Assembly (NCBI GenBank): GCA_945862325.1 | Contig: CAMAXZ010000046.1 | Span: forward strand, 1 to 33,326 | Reading direction: 5' to 3' | From: Klebsiella pneumoniae | Lineage (GTDB): Bacteria; Myxococcota_A; UBA796; SXON01 | DNA: 33,326 nucleotides | Part shown: positions 24,512 to 31,792 of the stretch, piece after piece | Position numbering within the stretch: position 1 is the stretch's first letter | Layout of the letters: every line of letters starts with the position of its first letter | Translations under genes and position numbers: made by a program | Notes under the pieces: generated by a model | The model's input: the letters and a program-made list of their open reading frames with translations, nothing else | Told to the model about the DNA's origin: nothing | The model's database searches: none

Positions 24512-26333
24512 GGGGGTAGACGAGCCTGTCGTCGAGCCGGAACACCCCCGGGCCGAGGAGCGCGACGACGCGCTCCAACGCGGCCGGCGACGCGTACCCC
24601 GACGGGTCGATCACGATCGCCACGAAGCCGGCCTCGATGAGCTCGGCGCGCGCGGCGCCCATGTCGGGGTCGATCGGCGCGGGGACGCGGACGCGACGGA
24701 AGCGGGGGCGCGCGTCCTCTTCCGGCGTGGCGGCGTCGGAGAGAGCCTCCGCGGCCACGAGCAACGCGAGCAGGTCGTTCTCGACGTAGAGGTCCGGCGG
24801 CCAGCCGCGAACGACGTCCGCCACCGCCCTCCGGTGCACGAGCTGGTTCAGGAAGTGGATCCGTGCGAAGCGGCCGGCTTCGCCGTAGGTGAACGGCAGC
24901 TCCACGATGGCCCCCGGAGGGACGCGCGAGGACAGTGACGCGTACGCCCGCGCGGGAGCGGCGTGGTTGACGGGCAGGGGGAACGGCACCGGGGAGACCA
25001 GCAGCACCTCGAGCGCGAAGAGGGCGGGGGCGGCGGTGCCGGCGTGTCGGACCCATCCGCCCTGGCTCCGGAGCCACGCCACACCCGCGCCGGCGGCCAT
25101 CGCCGCGGCGAAGCACGCGACGAAGCCGTATCGGAAGGTCTCGAGCACCAGCGACCCGCCGGGAGCGAGGAACACGTAGAAGAACAAGGGGTTCATCGGG
25201 CGCGCACCGAGCTGGGCCGTGCCGGTCAGGGCGAGGAACGGCCCCGTCGAGGCGACCGCCGCGAGCACCGCCAACAGGGCCCAGACGCGCGCGTCACGCC
25301 GCTTCACGGCCGCCATCGTCGCGAGGGCCGCCAAGGTCAGCGTGAAGGTGTTCGTGCGCATGTAGTGCGAGGCGGTGTCGCGCTCGAGCAGGGCGCCCCG
25401 CCCGATCGACACGTACTCCGCGAGGCGCGCGACGAAGTGGGTGGGGTGCTCGGGGCGGAGCGCGTCCCACGGCGGCGCGTTGCGCGTCGGCGCCACGTGC
25501 TCCGACGAGACCTGGCTGGTGGGATCGTCGAGGAAGCTGTCGAGCGTGAGCGCGTACGCGATCGCGAGCGGCGCGGCCACGGCGGAGAACGCCGCGGCGC
25601 CGCGCACGACCGCCCGGAAGGCGGAGCGCTGCATCAAGGCCGGCACGAGCACGAGGCCACCGAGCGGCGCGGCGGAGAGCGCCACGACGAAGGCGTAGGG
25701 GCTCGCGACGAGCGCCGCCACGAGCGCGAGGCCCCCGAGCGCGCCGTCTCGAATCGGCGCGGGGTGCGGGGGCACCGCGACGCGTCGCACCGCCCACACC
25801 GCGATGGCGTAGGGCCACAGGTGGAGCATGTCGACGATCGACGACCCCACGCCGTAGGTGAGCGCGAGCGGCATCCACCCGACGCCGAGCGCCGCCGTCA
25901 TCGCCGCAGCCTCGTCTTCGAGCCATGACTTCGCCAGCAGGAACGTCGCGCTCAGGTTGGCGAGCAGGGTGAGCGCGACCATCGCGTTCCACGCGCCTCG
26001 GAGGCCCAACGCGGGGCGGAGAACCCACACGATCGCCGTTCCGAACACGTCCGGGTTGTTCAGAAGACCGGGCGTCGGGTGGCCAAGCTCGGCGGCGTAC
26101 CCGCCGAACCACCCGATCGACGGCATGCGGTCCAGGCACCACAACCGCACCGGCAGCTCGGAGCCGGGGTGGCCGACGTAGCCCCCGCCGGCGAGCAGCA
26201 CGCCGACCAGCGGCAGGAGCGCGGCCGCGATCAGCAGCGCGGCGCGCCGTGCCGCGACGGTCCGGGGCGTGGCGGCGGCGGGAGCATCGCGCGTCGTGGC
26301 GATCGAGCCGGTGGAGGGGCGCGCGTCGAACAT
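24501..26333 (-). CDS. Large polytopic membrane protein, possibly GT-C-like
   Basis: 610 aa from ATG 26333. The first ~30 residues are polar, then about ten or more hydrophobic segments alternate with short loops (AALLIAAALLPLVGVLLAGG, LALVAALVASPYAFVVALSA). The C-terminal ~180 residues are soluble, with the segment PPGAIVELPFTYGEAGRF. The layout resembles membrane glycosyltransferase-like proteins (GT-C/YfhO-like). No catalytic motif is identified, so the assignment is weak. Confidence 0.6.
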   Translation of the reverse strand: MFDARPSTGSIATTRDAPAAATPRTVAARRAALLIAAALLPLVGVLLAGGGYVGHPGSELPVRLWCLDRMPSIGWFGGYAAELGHPTPGLLNNPDVFGTAIVWVLRPALGLRGAWNAMVALTLLANLSATFLLAKSWLEDEAAAMTAALGVGWMPLALTYGVGSSIVDMLHLWPYAIAVWAVRRVAVPPHPAPIRDGALGGLALVAALVASPYAFVVALSAAPLGGLVLVPALMQRSAFRAVVRGAAAFSAVAAPLAIAYALTLDSFLDDPTSQVSSEHVAPTRNAPPWDALRPEHPTHFVARLAEYVSIGRGALLERDTASHYMRTNTFTLTLAALATMAAVKRRDARVWALLAVLAAVASTGPFLALTGTAQLGARPMNPLFFYVFLAPGGSLVLETFRYGFVACFAAAMAAGAGVAWLRSQGGWVRHAGTAAPALFALEVLLVSPVPFPLPVNHAAPARAYASLSSRVPPGAIVELPFTYGEAGRFARIHFLNQLVHRRAVADVVRGWPPDLYVENDLLALLVAAEALSDAATPEEDARPRFRRVRVPAPIDPDMGAARAELIEAGFVAIVIDPSGYASPAALERVVALLGPGVFRLDDRLVYPLTR

Positions 26334-26441
26334 CCGCGTCGTCGTATCGATGTCGGATGCGCGCTGCCGCCGGAACGCCGCGACTTCTGCCGTTTGCGCG
26401 CAGCGGACGGGGACGCCGACCGACGGTGATACGAGGCCCCC

Positions 26442-26831
26442 ATGAATGCGACGGCCGCGAGTTGGGTGCGCTTCGCCCTGGCGTTGGGGGTCCTCGCCGC
26501 CGCGTGGGGGCACGCGCGCGGCGGCTCGGTGTCGGTCCTCGAGGTGGGCGCTGGCGCCGCCCGGGCCCCGGCGCCGTTCGATCCGCGCCTGGAGGCGGAC
26601 TTCCAAGGGCTCCTCACCGCCGACGACGTCGCGCGCGGTGTGCAGGCCCTCGAGCGGGCCGACACGGGCGCGCCTCCGCTGAGCGAAGCGCAGCGGGCGC
26701 GCCTCGCCCCGCTCGCCGCGGCGGGCCGAGACGCGAGGAAGGAGGTCGATCGTCTGCGGGCCGAGCGCCGCGCCGGACGGGAGCGCCTCCGCGAAGCGGG
26801 CCTGGCGCTGCTCGCGGTGGCGGAGCGATGA
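26442..26831 (+). CDS. Membrane-associated hypothetical protein
   Basis: 129 aa. One N-terminal hydrophobic segment (VRFALALGVLAAAWG), either an uncleaved anchor or a signal peptide, precedes an Arg/Glu/Ala-rich helical region likely to form a coiled coil (RKEVDRLRAERRAGRERL). No family recognised. It is the first gene of a four-gene plus-strand operon with 4-nt overlaps throughout. Confidence 0.68.
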   Translation: MNATAASWVRFALALGVLAAAWGHARGGSVSVLEVGAGAARAPAPFDPRLEADFQGLLTADDVARGVQALERADTGAPPLSEAQRARLAPLAAAGRDARKEVDRLRAERRAGRERLREAGLALLAVAER

Positions 26832-27325
26832 GGCTCGCCGTATGGCTCGACGCCGCCGCCACCGTCGCGCTCGCGGGCGCGCTCGCGCTGCTGGCGTGGC
26901 CCCGTGACCACGTCGCCGGGCGCGTGCTCGTGCCGATGCTCGCGGCGGACGACGCCCCCGGCGCGCTCCGCGCGCCGGGGGCCGACGCGCGCGCCCTCCG
27001 GGCGCGCGCCGTCGCCTTGGGCGAGGTGATCACCATCGAGGACCTCGTGCGCGTGATCGCGGCGGGTGAAGCGAAGGATCTCCCTCCAGAGCGCCGTGCC
27101 GCCGTGCGCGAGCGGCTCGCGACGGCGCGCGCCCACGTCGACGCTCTCCTGGCGCTCGAGACGGCGCAGCACGTCGCGGAAGACCGCCTCGACGCCGCGG
27201 GCCGCGAGATCGGCGCGGCGCTGACGCCGGAGCAGCGGGCGTGGATTCTGCAGCACCGCGACGCCACGAGCGTGTCGGGCGTCGAGGCGCCGTACTGGGA
27301 CGCGGCGAAGGACGCGGCAAAGTGA
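26828..27325 (+). CDS. Membrane-anchored hypothetical protein, helical
   Basis: 165 aa, starting in an ATGA overlap. One N-terminal transmembrane helix (LDAAATVALAGALALLAW) is followed by a helical domain (AVALGEVITIEDLVRVIAAG; VRERLATARAHVDALLALE). The C-terminal TPEQRAWILQHRD recalls folds seen in small periplasmic helical proteins. Function unknown. Coupled to its neighbours. Confidence 0.68.
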   Translation: MRLAVWLDAAATVALAGALALLAWPRDHVAGRVLVPMLAADDAPGALRAPGADARALRARAVALGEVITIEDLVRVIAAGEAKDLPPERRAAVRERLATARAHVDALLALETAQHVAEDRLDAAGREIGAALTPEQRAWILQHRDATSVSGVEAPYWDAAKDAAK

Positions 27326-27831
27326 CCGCCGGCACCGCCGGAGTCCGCGTCGCCCAGATCGCCCTCGCGGTCGCGTGCGCGTCGGTCGGGGCCTTCGGCC
27401 TGCTCGCCGCGCCCGCGGACGCGCTGCGCGTCGACGTGGTGGCTCCGCCGCTCACGCGGGTGGAGAGCCTGGGCGATCGGCCCATCGGCGCGGGGTTTCA
27501 GCCGCCCGGGGGGGCTCCTCCCGGTGCCCGGCCCGGCGCGCCCGCGGGCCCTCCGATGCTCCCGCCGCCAGCGGGCCTCGCACCGCCGCCGAGCCTCGCG
27601 CCGCCGCCGAGCCTCGCGACGCCGCCGGGTGGGGGGCCGCCCCCCGCGGATCCGCGCGGGCACACCCTGCGCGTGCTCGTCGAGGCCGACGCGATCGCGC
27701 TCGCCGCGCTCCTCGGCGACGATGCCGTCGCGCGCGCCCTCGCCGAGCGCGAGTCGCTCTCCGCCCGCTACGGCGAGACCGCGGTGTGGGACGCCCTCGT
27801 CGCGCGGCTCGCCGCCCCGCCCGCACCGTGA
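27322..27831 (+). CDS. Membrane-anchored Pro-rich hypothetical protein
   Basis: 169 aa from GTG 27322 (GTGA overlap with the preceding stop). One N-terminal hydrophobic helix (VAQIALAVACASVGAFGLLA) is followed by a Pro/Gly/Ala-rich linker with tandem LAPPPS units (encoded around 27575-27630) and a small helical C-terminal domain (VLVEADAIALAALLGDDAV). The linker could span part of the periplasm. Function unknown. Confidence 0.65.
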   Translation: MTAGTAGVRVAQIALAVACASVGAFGLLAAPADALRVDVVAPPLTRVESLGDRPIGAGFQPPGGAPPGARPGAPAGPPMLPPPAGLAPPPSLAPPPSLATPPGGGPPPADPRGHTLRVLVEADAIALAALLGDDAVARALAERESLSARYGETAVWDALVARLAAPPAP

Positions 27832-28838
27832 CCACCACACGCTTCGCGGTGGTCGTCCCCGTGCGCATCCGGGAGCCTGGACACGCACGGGACCTCGCGA
27901 ACTGCCTCGCCGCGCTCGCGGCGTGCGACCCGCCCCCGGACGAGGTGGTCGTGGTCGACGACGGCTCCGAGCCGCCGGTGCGGCTCGGCGCGGGGGGCGC
28001 GCGGCTGCTGCGCACGGCGCCCCGGGGCCCGGCGAGCGCGCGAAACACCGGAGCCCGCGCGACATCGGCGAACATCCTCGTGTTCGTCGACGCCGACGTC
28101 ATGGTGCCCCCCGACACCTTCGCGCGGCTGGCGGCGACGTTCGCGGCGGATCCGGACGCGACGGCGGTGTGGGGCACGGTGAGCGCGCGGGTGCCCGACC
28201 CCTCCGCCAACCACGCCACTCGGTACAAAAACCACGTTCATCGGCACTATACGCGAAGCCTCGCGCCGTCGGGACGCCCGACGCCCACCGGAAACCTCAC
28301 CACCATGGTCGCCGCCGTGCGGCGCGCGGCGTTCGAGGGGGTGGGCGGCTTTCGCGAGGCCCTCACGACCGTGTCGGTCGAGGATGTCGAGCTCGGCCGC
28401 GATCTGACCGCGGCGGGGGCGCGGGTGGTGTTCGACCCGGGGCTCGAGGTCGCCCACGCCCACCGGTGGGACGAGTGGTCCACGCTCCGAAACGACGCCC
28501 ACAAGATCCGCGGGCTCGCGCGGGCGGTGGTCGCGCGGCGGGTGGCGGGCGGGCCTCGCCCGGTGGGGCTCGCCGGGCGCCGTGCGGCCACCTACGCCGT
28601 CGGCACCACCTTCGTCGGGCTGCTCGGGGCCTCGCTCGTGCTCGGGCGTGCGGTGCCGGCCGCGGGCTTGTTCGTGGCGTTTCTCGTCAGTGAGCAGGAC
28701 CTGCTCCGGTACCTGTGGCGCGAAGAGGGAGCGGCGTTCGCGGCGCGGTCCGCCGGTTCGATGCTCGTCGAGCGATTGACGGTGATCGGGGCCGCGGCCG
28801 TGGGGGCTGTGGAGGGGGCGTGGGCGGGACGGGAGTGA
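27828..28838 (+). CDS. Family 2 glycosyltransferase
   Basis: 336 aa from GTG 27828 (GTGA overlap). GT-A motifs: VVVPVRI at the start, EVVVVDDGSEPP, ASARNTGAR, then FVDADVMVPP carrying the DxD metal site, and SVEDVELGRDL with the catalytic-base region. One or two hydrophobic segments near residues 255-285 anchor the C-terminus. It transfers a sugar from a nucleotide donor; the acceptor is unknown. Its coupling to three membrane-associated unknowns suggests a surface-polymer or glycoprotein assembly module. Confidence 0.86.
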   Translation: MTTTRFAVVVPVRIREPGHARDLANCLAALAACDPPPDEVVVVDDGSEPPVRLGAGGARLLRTAPRGPASARNTGARATSANILVFVDADVMVPPDTFARLAATFAADPDATAVWGTVSARVPDPSANHATRYKNHVHRHYTRSLAPSGRPTPTGNLTTMVAAVRRAAFEGVGGFREALTTVSVEDVELGRDLTAAGARVVFDPGLEVAHAHRWDEWSTLRNDAHKIRGLARAVVARRVAGGPRPVGLAGRRAATYAVGTTFVGLLGASLVLGRAVPAAGLFVAFLVSEQDLLRYLWREEGAAFAARSAGSMLVERLTVIGAAAVGAVEGAWAGRE

Positions 28839-28864
28839 CAAACTGGATTGTGCCTTGCGCACCC

Positions 28865-29395
28865 CTATGCCGGGTTGGGCGGGGAGAACCCGCCGTCCTT
28901 CCGGCTGACCAGGCTGAGGGCGGCGTCGAGGTCCTCGCCTGCATCCACGAGCGCCTTCGTGTCCACGAGATCGCGGATCTCGGAGCGGGAGTACAGCGCC
29001 CCCAGCTTGTTCACCAGGATCTCCGTTCGACTGTCCACCAGGATCTCGACGTCCTCCACACGTCTGGGCTCGGGGGGGAACACGTTCGGAACCGCCTCGG
29101 CCACGAGGTCCACGACGACGGCCTCGCCATGAAGATCAGCGCGAAGGCGGCAGAATGCGGGCGAACGCTGCAGGAACTCGACGAACATCCCCTCGGCCTT
29201 CAACGCCGCTGCTGCATCCTCCGGCAGGCGCGCCAGCACGGCAACTCCGTGAAAGAACAGATCCACATCCTTCGTTTGCCGATGCGCCAGGTAGAAGCCG
29301 GCGAGGGCGCCTCCTCCAGTGAGCGTCCAGCGAGGGTCCAGCGCCGCGAGCGCCTGCAGGACGCGCACTTGCAGCGCCGAAAGCCTACCCAGCAC
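28865..29395 (-). CDS. AbiEii/AbiGii-type nucleotidyltransferase toxin
   Basis: 176 aa from GTG 29395, chosen because it overlaps the antitoxin stop by 11 nt; ORF residues further upstream are not family-like. The nucleotidyltransferase pattern is WTLTGGGALAGFYLAHRQTK followed by DVDLFF: the GG loop and the DxD catalytic pair. Type IV toxins of this class are proposed to transfer nucleotides, in some cases to tRNA. The C-terminus includes LVDTKALVDAGEDLDAALSL, typical of the family. It lies at the left edge of the accessory region. Confidence 0.8.
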   Translation of the reverse strand: MLGRLSALQVRVLQALAALDPRWTLTGGGALAGFYLAHRQTKDVDLFFHGVAVLARLPEDAAAALKAEGMFVEFLQRSPAFCRLRADLHGEAVVVDLVAEAVPNVFPPEPRRVEDVEILVDSRTEILVNKLGALYSRSEIRDLVDTKALVDAGEDLDAALSLVSRKDGGFSPPNPA

Positions 29396-29678
29396 GGCGT
29401 TCCAGCTCGGGCACCAGCCACGTCCAGAACGCGCGTCGATTCCCAAGATAGGGAAGCACCCGCTCCCACTGCTCGCGGATCTGGGCCAGCGTGACGAGCA
29501 CCAGCGCGTCGTCGGGGCGGGCCTGCCGCAAGAGCTTGCCGATGGCGTGAGCGCGAATGTCCGGATCGGGGTCGACCAGTTGCGCCTTGAAGGCTTCGAG
29601 CGTCGTCTCTACGTCCCACAGGAAGTACGGGCGGCCGCTTCGGTCGCAGAGCTTCTCGGGTGGCGTCGGGTTGAGCAT
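29385..29678 (-). CDS. Partner (antitoxin-like) of the AbiEii-type toxin
   Basis: 97 aa from ATG 29678. The sequence PYFLWDVETTLEAFKAQLVD, then DIRAHAIGKLLRQARPDDAL and LPYLGNRRAFWTWL, resembles the small helical proteins often found directly upstream of AbiEii-type toxins. It overlaps the toxin gene by 11 nt, the usual antitoxin-first order. The role as antitoxin is inferred from context. Confidence 0.72.
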   Translation of the reverse strand: MLNPTPPEKLCDRSGRPYFLWDVETTLEAFKAQLVDPDPDIRAHAIGKLLRQARPDDALVLVTLAQIREQWERVLPYLGNRRAFWTWLVPELERRAG

Positions 29679-29881
29679 GGCGAGAACAGCGTATCCACGG
29701 GAACGTCGGTCTGTTGAGGCTCGAGCACGGATGCTCTCCGTCTCCGGCCCTCCGGTGGCTCGGCACCGCTGCGCGCCCAGGGTGACCCCCCTGCGCCGTG
29801 CCGGGGTGCGCAGCGCCATGATTATCGTAGAACGTGCAGAATGGCGAACTGACGCTCGCTCCCCCGAGGTGGGCCACCCCT

Positions 29882-29920
29882 GTCGTCAACCGACGATCAC
29901 ACGGTCCGTGACGACGTCGT
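29882..29920. promoter_or_regulatory. Cluster of three inverted repeats (copy 1)
   Basis: Adjacent dyads: GTCG-TCAAC-CGAC (29882-29894), CACGG-T-CCGTG (29900-29910) and the perfect palindrome ACGACGTCGT (29911-29920). They lie 63 bp upstream of the -35 element and are conserved in copy 2 (33037-33075), where the first dyad is longer. They look like binding sites for a dimeric regulator; the alternative is a terminator-like or structural element. Confidence 0.5.
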
Positions 29921-29982
29921 GGGCGTGATCGCATCGCAAGTGGTGTGCAACACGTCCTCAAAGAAATGTTTTCGGAACGGGG

Positions 29983-30012
29983 TTGATCTCCGCGCCGAGC
30001 ACGCGCTACACT
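29983..30012 (+). promoter_or_regulatory. Sigma70-like promoter (copy 1)
   Basis: -35 TTGATC (29983-29988) and -10 TACACT (30007-30012), each four of six matches to consensus, with an 18-bp spacer. Both hexamers and the spacer are identical in copy 2. Transcription would start near 30019, giving a leader of about 70 nt before the 137-aa gene. Confidence 0.6.
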
Positions 30013-30024
30013 TTCTGCGAACCC

Positions 30025-30066
30025 GGGGGCCACTCCCCGGGGGCCACTCCCCGGGGGCCACTCCCC
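30025..30066 (+). repeat. 14-bp tandem repeat, three units, forming hairpins in the leader
   Basis: GGGGGCCACTCCCC repeated three times without interruption, followed by GGG. Each unit with its flanks can fold as CCCGGGG-GCCACT-CCCCGGG, a 7-bp stem with a 6-nt loop. It sits between the promoter and the ribosome-binding site. The second cassette has two units. Confidence 0.9.
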
Positions 30067-30079
30067 GGGTCTACACTCG

Positions 30080-30085
30080 AGGAGA
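30080..30085 (+). promoter_or_regulatory. Ribosome-binding site of the 137-aa cassette gene
   Basis: AGGAGA five bases before ATG 30091, conserved exactly in copy 2 before ATG 33233. It lies 13 bases after the last hairpin unit, so folding of the repeats could affect access. Confidence 0.7.
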
Positions 30086-30090
30086 ATCTC

Positions 30091-30504
30091 ATGAGATGCA
30101 CTCCCCCGATCCGCACCATCCAGACGCCCACGATGACCGTGTTCTCCAGGGGCACGGCCGGCGACGGCAAGAGCGACCTCTTCGTGTTCAGCCCCGACAG
30201 CGTCGAGGGCGTGGCGCCGCTGCTCTTCGCGCTGCGCGTGACGATCACGGTCGAGAACGCCACGGCGGCCTTCAAGAGCCAGGCGGTGTTCCAGACGACG
30301 TCGGACGGCAAGACGTGGGACAACCCCGTCGCGCTCGACACGGCCGCGGTCGCCGGCAACCGGGTGTTCACGACGAGCTGGTCGAACGCGCCGAACAGCT
30401 TCAAGCGCGGCGTGCGCGTCGGCGTGCTCGCGAGCCAGGACGCCGTCGACACCGTGCAGATGGCGCGGGTGTCCCTCGCCATCGACTTCCAGATGGTGGG
30501 CTGA
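30091..30504 (+). CDS. Cassette header protein, 137 aa, unknown family
   Basis: 137 aa with no signal peptide or membrane helix. The N-terminus MRCTPPIRTIQTPTMTVFSR is nearly identical to the start of the second copy at 33233. The rest alternates hydrophobic and polar residues, suggesting a beta sandwich: PLLFALRVTITVENA, AVFQTTSDGKTWDNPVALD, and SFKRGVRVGVLASQDA followed by VQMARVSLAIDFQMV. The TSDGKTWDN turn recalls beta-rich binding domains (discoidin or BNR-like) but I cannot assign a family. It starts a plus-strand cluster, with the next gene 3 bp downstream. Confidence 0.78.
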   Translation: MRCTPPIRTIQTPTMTVFSRGTAGDGKSDLFVFSPDSVEGVAPLLFALRVTITVENATAAFKSQAVFQTTSDGKTWDNPVALDTAAVAGNRVFTTSWSNAPNSFKRGVRVGVLASQDAVDTVQMARVSLAIDFQMVG

Positions 30505-30507
30505 GCG

Positions 30508-30813
30508 ATGCCGCGGTTGTACGATCCGAGCGCGGCGCTCGAAGCGCTGAACACCCTGTCCGGGTTCGAGAGGAAGTCAGAGCCGAAGGCGTCTGCGGCT
30601 TGGAAGACGCCGACCCTCTTGGGGCTCTTGAGGGGTTGCGACAAAGAGACCGACGAATACCGGCCCGCCGAGGCTCACGAATGCCGCAACAACGAAGGCA
30701 ACATTTGTCGGGCCACTCACGGCAAACCTGAGGTCAATCTGTGCGACGGCGCGTGCTACTGTCATCGGACCGACCCCGGTGGCACCACTACTCACACCCG
30801 GACGTACATCTGA
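30508..30813 (+). CDS. Cassette small protein A, 101 aa, Cys-rich, NTLSG motif
   Basis: 101 aa starting ATG 30508, 3 bp after the header gene. Residues 6-19 read DPSAALEALNTLSG, shared with small protein B (31493-31792). The C-terminal half has cysteines in RGC, HEC, NIC, NLC, GAC and YC, a pattern suggesting metal binding or disulfides, yet no signal peptide is visible. Its stop overlaps the start of the membrane-anchored gene (CTGA). Unknown function. Confidence 0.7.
   Translation: MPRLYDPSAALEALNTLSGFERKSEPKASAAWKTPTLLGLLRGCDKETDEYRPAEAHECRNNEGNICRATHGKPEVNLCDGACYCHRTDPGGTTTHTRTYI
30522..30564 (+). repeat. 43-bp coding repeat, copy A
   Basis: Matches 31528-31570 with four mismatches; encodes the DP..ALE.LNTLSG motif in both small proteins. 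Outside this block the two genes are hardly alignable. Confidence 0.85.
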
Positions 30814-31424
30814 ACACCGGCGACCGCTGGCGTAGTGCGCGCACGCTCACGTGCGTCGTGCTGGCGGCGCTATGCCTGCTCCTCGGTGTCGTCGGGTTGT
30901 CGACGGTCGATCGGGCGCCGTCGTATGCCGATGCGCGCGGGCCGCGGCACGCCGCGCGGCACCGTTCGACACACAACGCGGACGGCGTCGCGCCTCCGAG
31001 CGCCGCGGCGCTCCATTGGGATCCGGCGTACTACCCGCCACTCACGGAATACGATTGCGGCCGAGGGGCGCGCGAGCCCGACTGGTCGGATCCGGCGTGT
31101 TCGGAGCCGGAGAACTGGGTCCAGGATCGCCCGCCGTTGGCGTTTCGGCCGGGTCCATATGTTTGTACTGAGTTCAATGTTGTGCACCACGATGGGGGCA
31201 CTTACCTCTTCCACACCGCGTCGATGGAGTTCGGATGCGTGGCGTCTCTGGATCACGACAGTTGGCTCGGGATTTCGATAGATTCGGTAGTGTGTCGGCT
31301 TGCCGACCCCAACCGACTGTCGCCGCTTGATGTTTGCTTTCCCGAACTCTCCCTCGATTGCCCGTGCAAGCGCGTCGGCCAGGTGCTCGACTATGAGAGG
31401 GGATATTGGGTACCCGTGGATTGA
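30810..31424 (+). CDS. Cassette membrane-anchored protein A, Cys-rich
   Basis: 204 aa if initiated at CTG 30810, which sits in a CTGA overlap exactly where the partner in pair B has ATGA; GTG 30741 would be a longer, less likely start. The N-terminus (LNTGDRWRSA) matches MTGD... of protein B. One hydrophobic helix (TLTCVVLAALCLLLGVVGLS) is followed by an outside domain with eight cysteines (YDC, PAC, YVC, FGC, VVC, DVC, DCPC), consistent with disulfides. The sequence is less GC-rich than the rest of the window. No family recognised. Confidence 0.68.
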   Translation: MNTGDRWRSARTLTCVVLAALCLLLGVVGLSTVDRAPSYADARGPRHAARHRSTHNADGVAPPSAAALHWDPAYYPPLTEYDCGRGAREPDWSDPACSEPENWVQDRPPLAFRPGPYVCTEFNVVHHDGGTYLFHTASMEFGCVASLDHDSWLGISIDSVVCRLADPNRLSPLDVCFPELSLDCPCKRVGQVLDYERGYWVPVD

Positions 31425-31492
31425 CGGTCGTGCCTCGGTCTCGGCGCCTTCCCCTCCCAAAGAGGTGATCGCATCCGCGGCGGCCAAGCTGG

Positions 31493-31792
31493 ATGCGCGC
31501 CACCCGCTCACGAGCTCGTCCTTCTCCCGATCCGAATGTGGCGCTCGAAGTGCTGAACACCCTGTCCGGGATCGCCGCCCGTCGGCGAGACGACGCGGCT
31601 GCCTTCTCATCGCCGCTGGCGGCGGGCGAGCACAAGGGGTTATCGTGCGCAACGCTGCACGCGGACTTCAACGGACACGTCGCCCGCGAGGAGATGCTGG
31701 AGGAGTCGATGAGCGAGTGTCTGGCAGACCCGAATTGCAATCGGAAAGAGGATATCGCTGCGCTGCAGAAAGGTGGGGTCCGTTGGGGATGA
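31493..31792 (+). CDS. Cassette small protein B, NTLSG motif
   Basis: 99 aa from ATG 31493; the true start may be slightly different. Residues 13-26 are DPNVALEVLNTLSG, the motif shared with small protein A. After it the sequence is unrelated: GEHKGLSCATLHADFNG and ESMSECLADPNCNRKEDI, with three cysteines. Its stop overlaps the next start (ATGA). No clear Shine-Dalgarno sequence was found. Function unknown. Confidence 0.65.
   Translation: MRATRSRARPSPDPNVALEVLNTLSGIAARRRDDAAAFSSPLAAGEHKGLSCATLHADFNGHVAREEMLEESMSECLADPNCNRKEDIAALQKGGVRWG
31528..31570 (+). repeat. 43-bp coding repeat, copy B
   Basis: Second copy of the block at 30522-30564, offset 1006 bp, four mismatches. Confidence 0.85.

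Larger units (their letters stand above)
29679..30090. other. Intergenic stretch with cassette header and promoter
   Basis: No gene is supported in these 412 bp. The first ~120 bp are the leader of the minus-strand toxin-antitoxin pair. From 29799 onward it is the first copy of a header that recurs at 32940, with inverted repeats, a promoter, a hairpin tandem repeat and the ribosome-binding site of the 137-aa gene. Confidence 0.75.
29799..30184 (+). repeat. Long direct repeat, copy 1 (cassette header)
   Basis: Starts GTGCCGGGGTGCGCAGCG and continues through the first 94 bases of the 137-aa gene; it matches 32940-33326 base by base with scattered substitutions, a 10-bp difference near the start (32957-32966 region) and one fewer 14-bp unit in the second copy. 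The match covers regulatory DNA, leader and coding start alike. Copy-to-copy distance is about 3.1 kb. The match may continue past the window end. Confidence 0.9.

Noticed and set aside
30025..30066. CRISPR-like array
   Set aside because: The 14-bp units are directly adjacent without spacers and no cas gene is seen; it is a simple tandem repeat.
31300..31788. Upstream extension of membrane protein B (445-codon frame)
   Set aside because: It overlaps membrane protein A and small protein B in another frame; the ATGA-coupled start at 31789 mirrors pair A.
30508..31792. Small NTLSG proteins as RiPP precursors
   Set aside because: A constant N-terminus with variable Cys-rich C-terminus is suggestive, but no leader motif of a known class and no maturase or peptidase/ABC exporter lies nearby. 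The radical SAM gene at 16977 is too far away to count.
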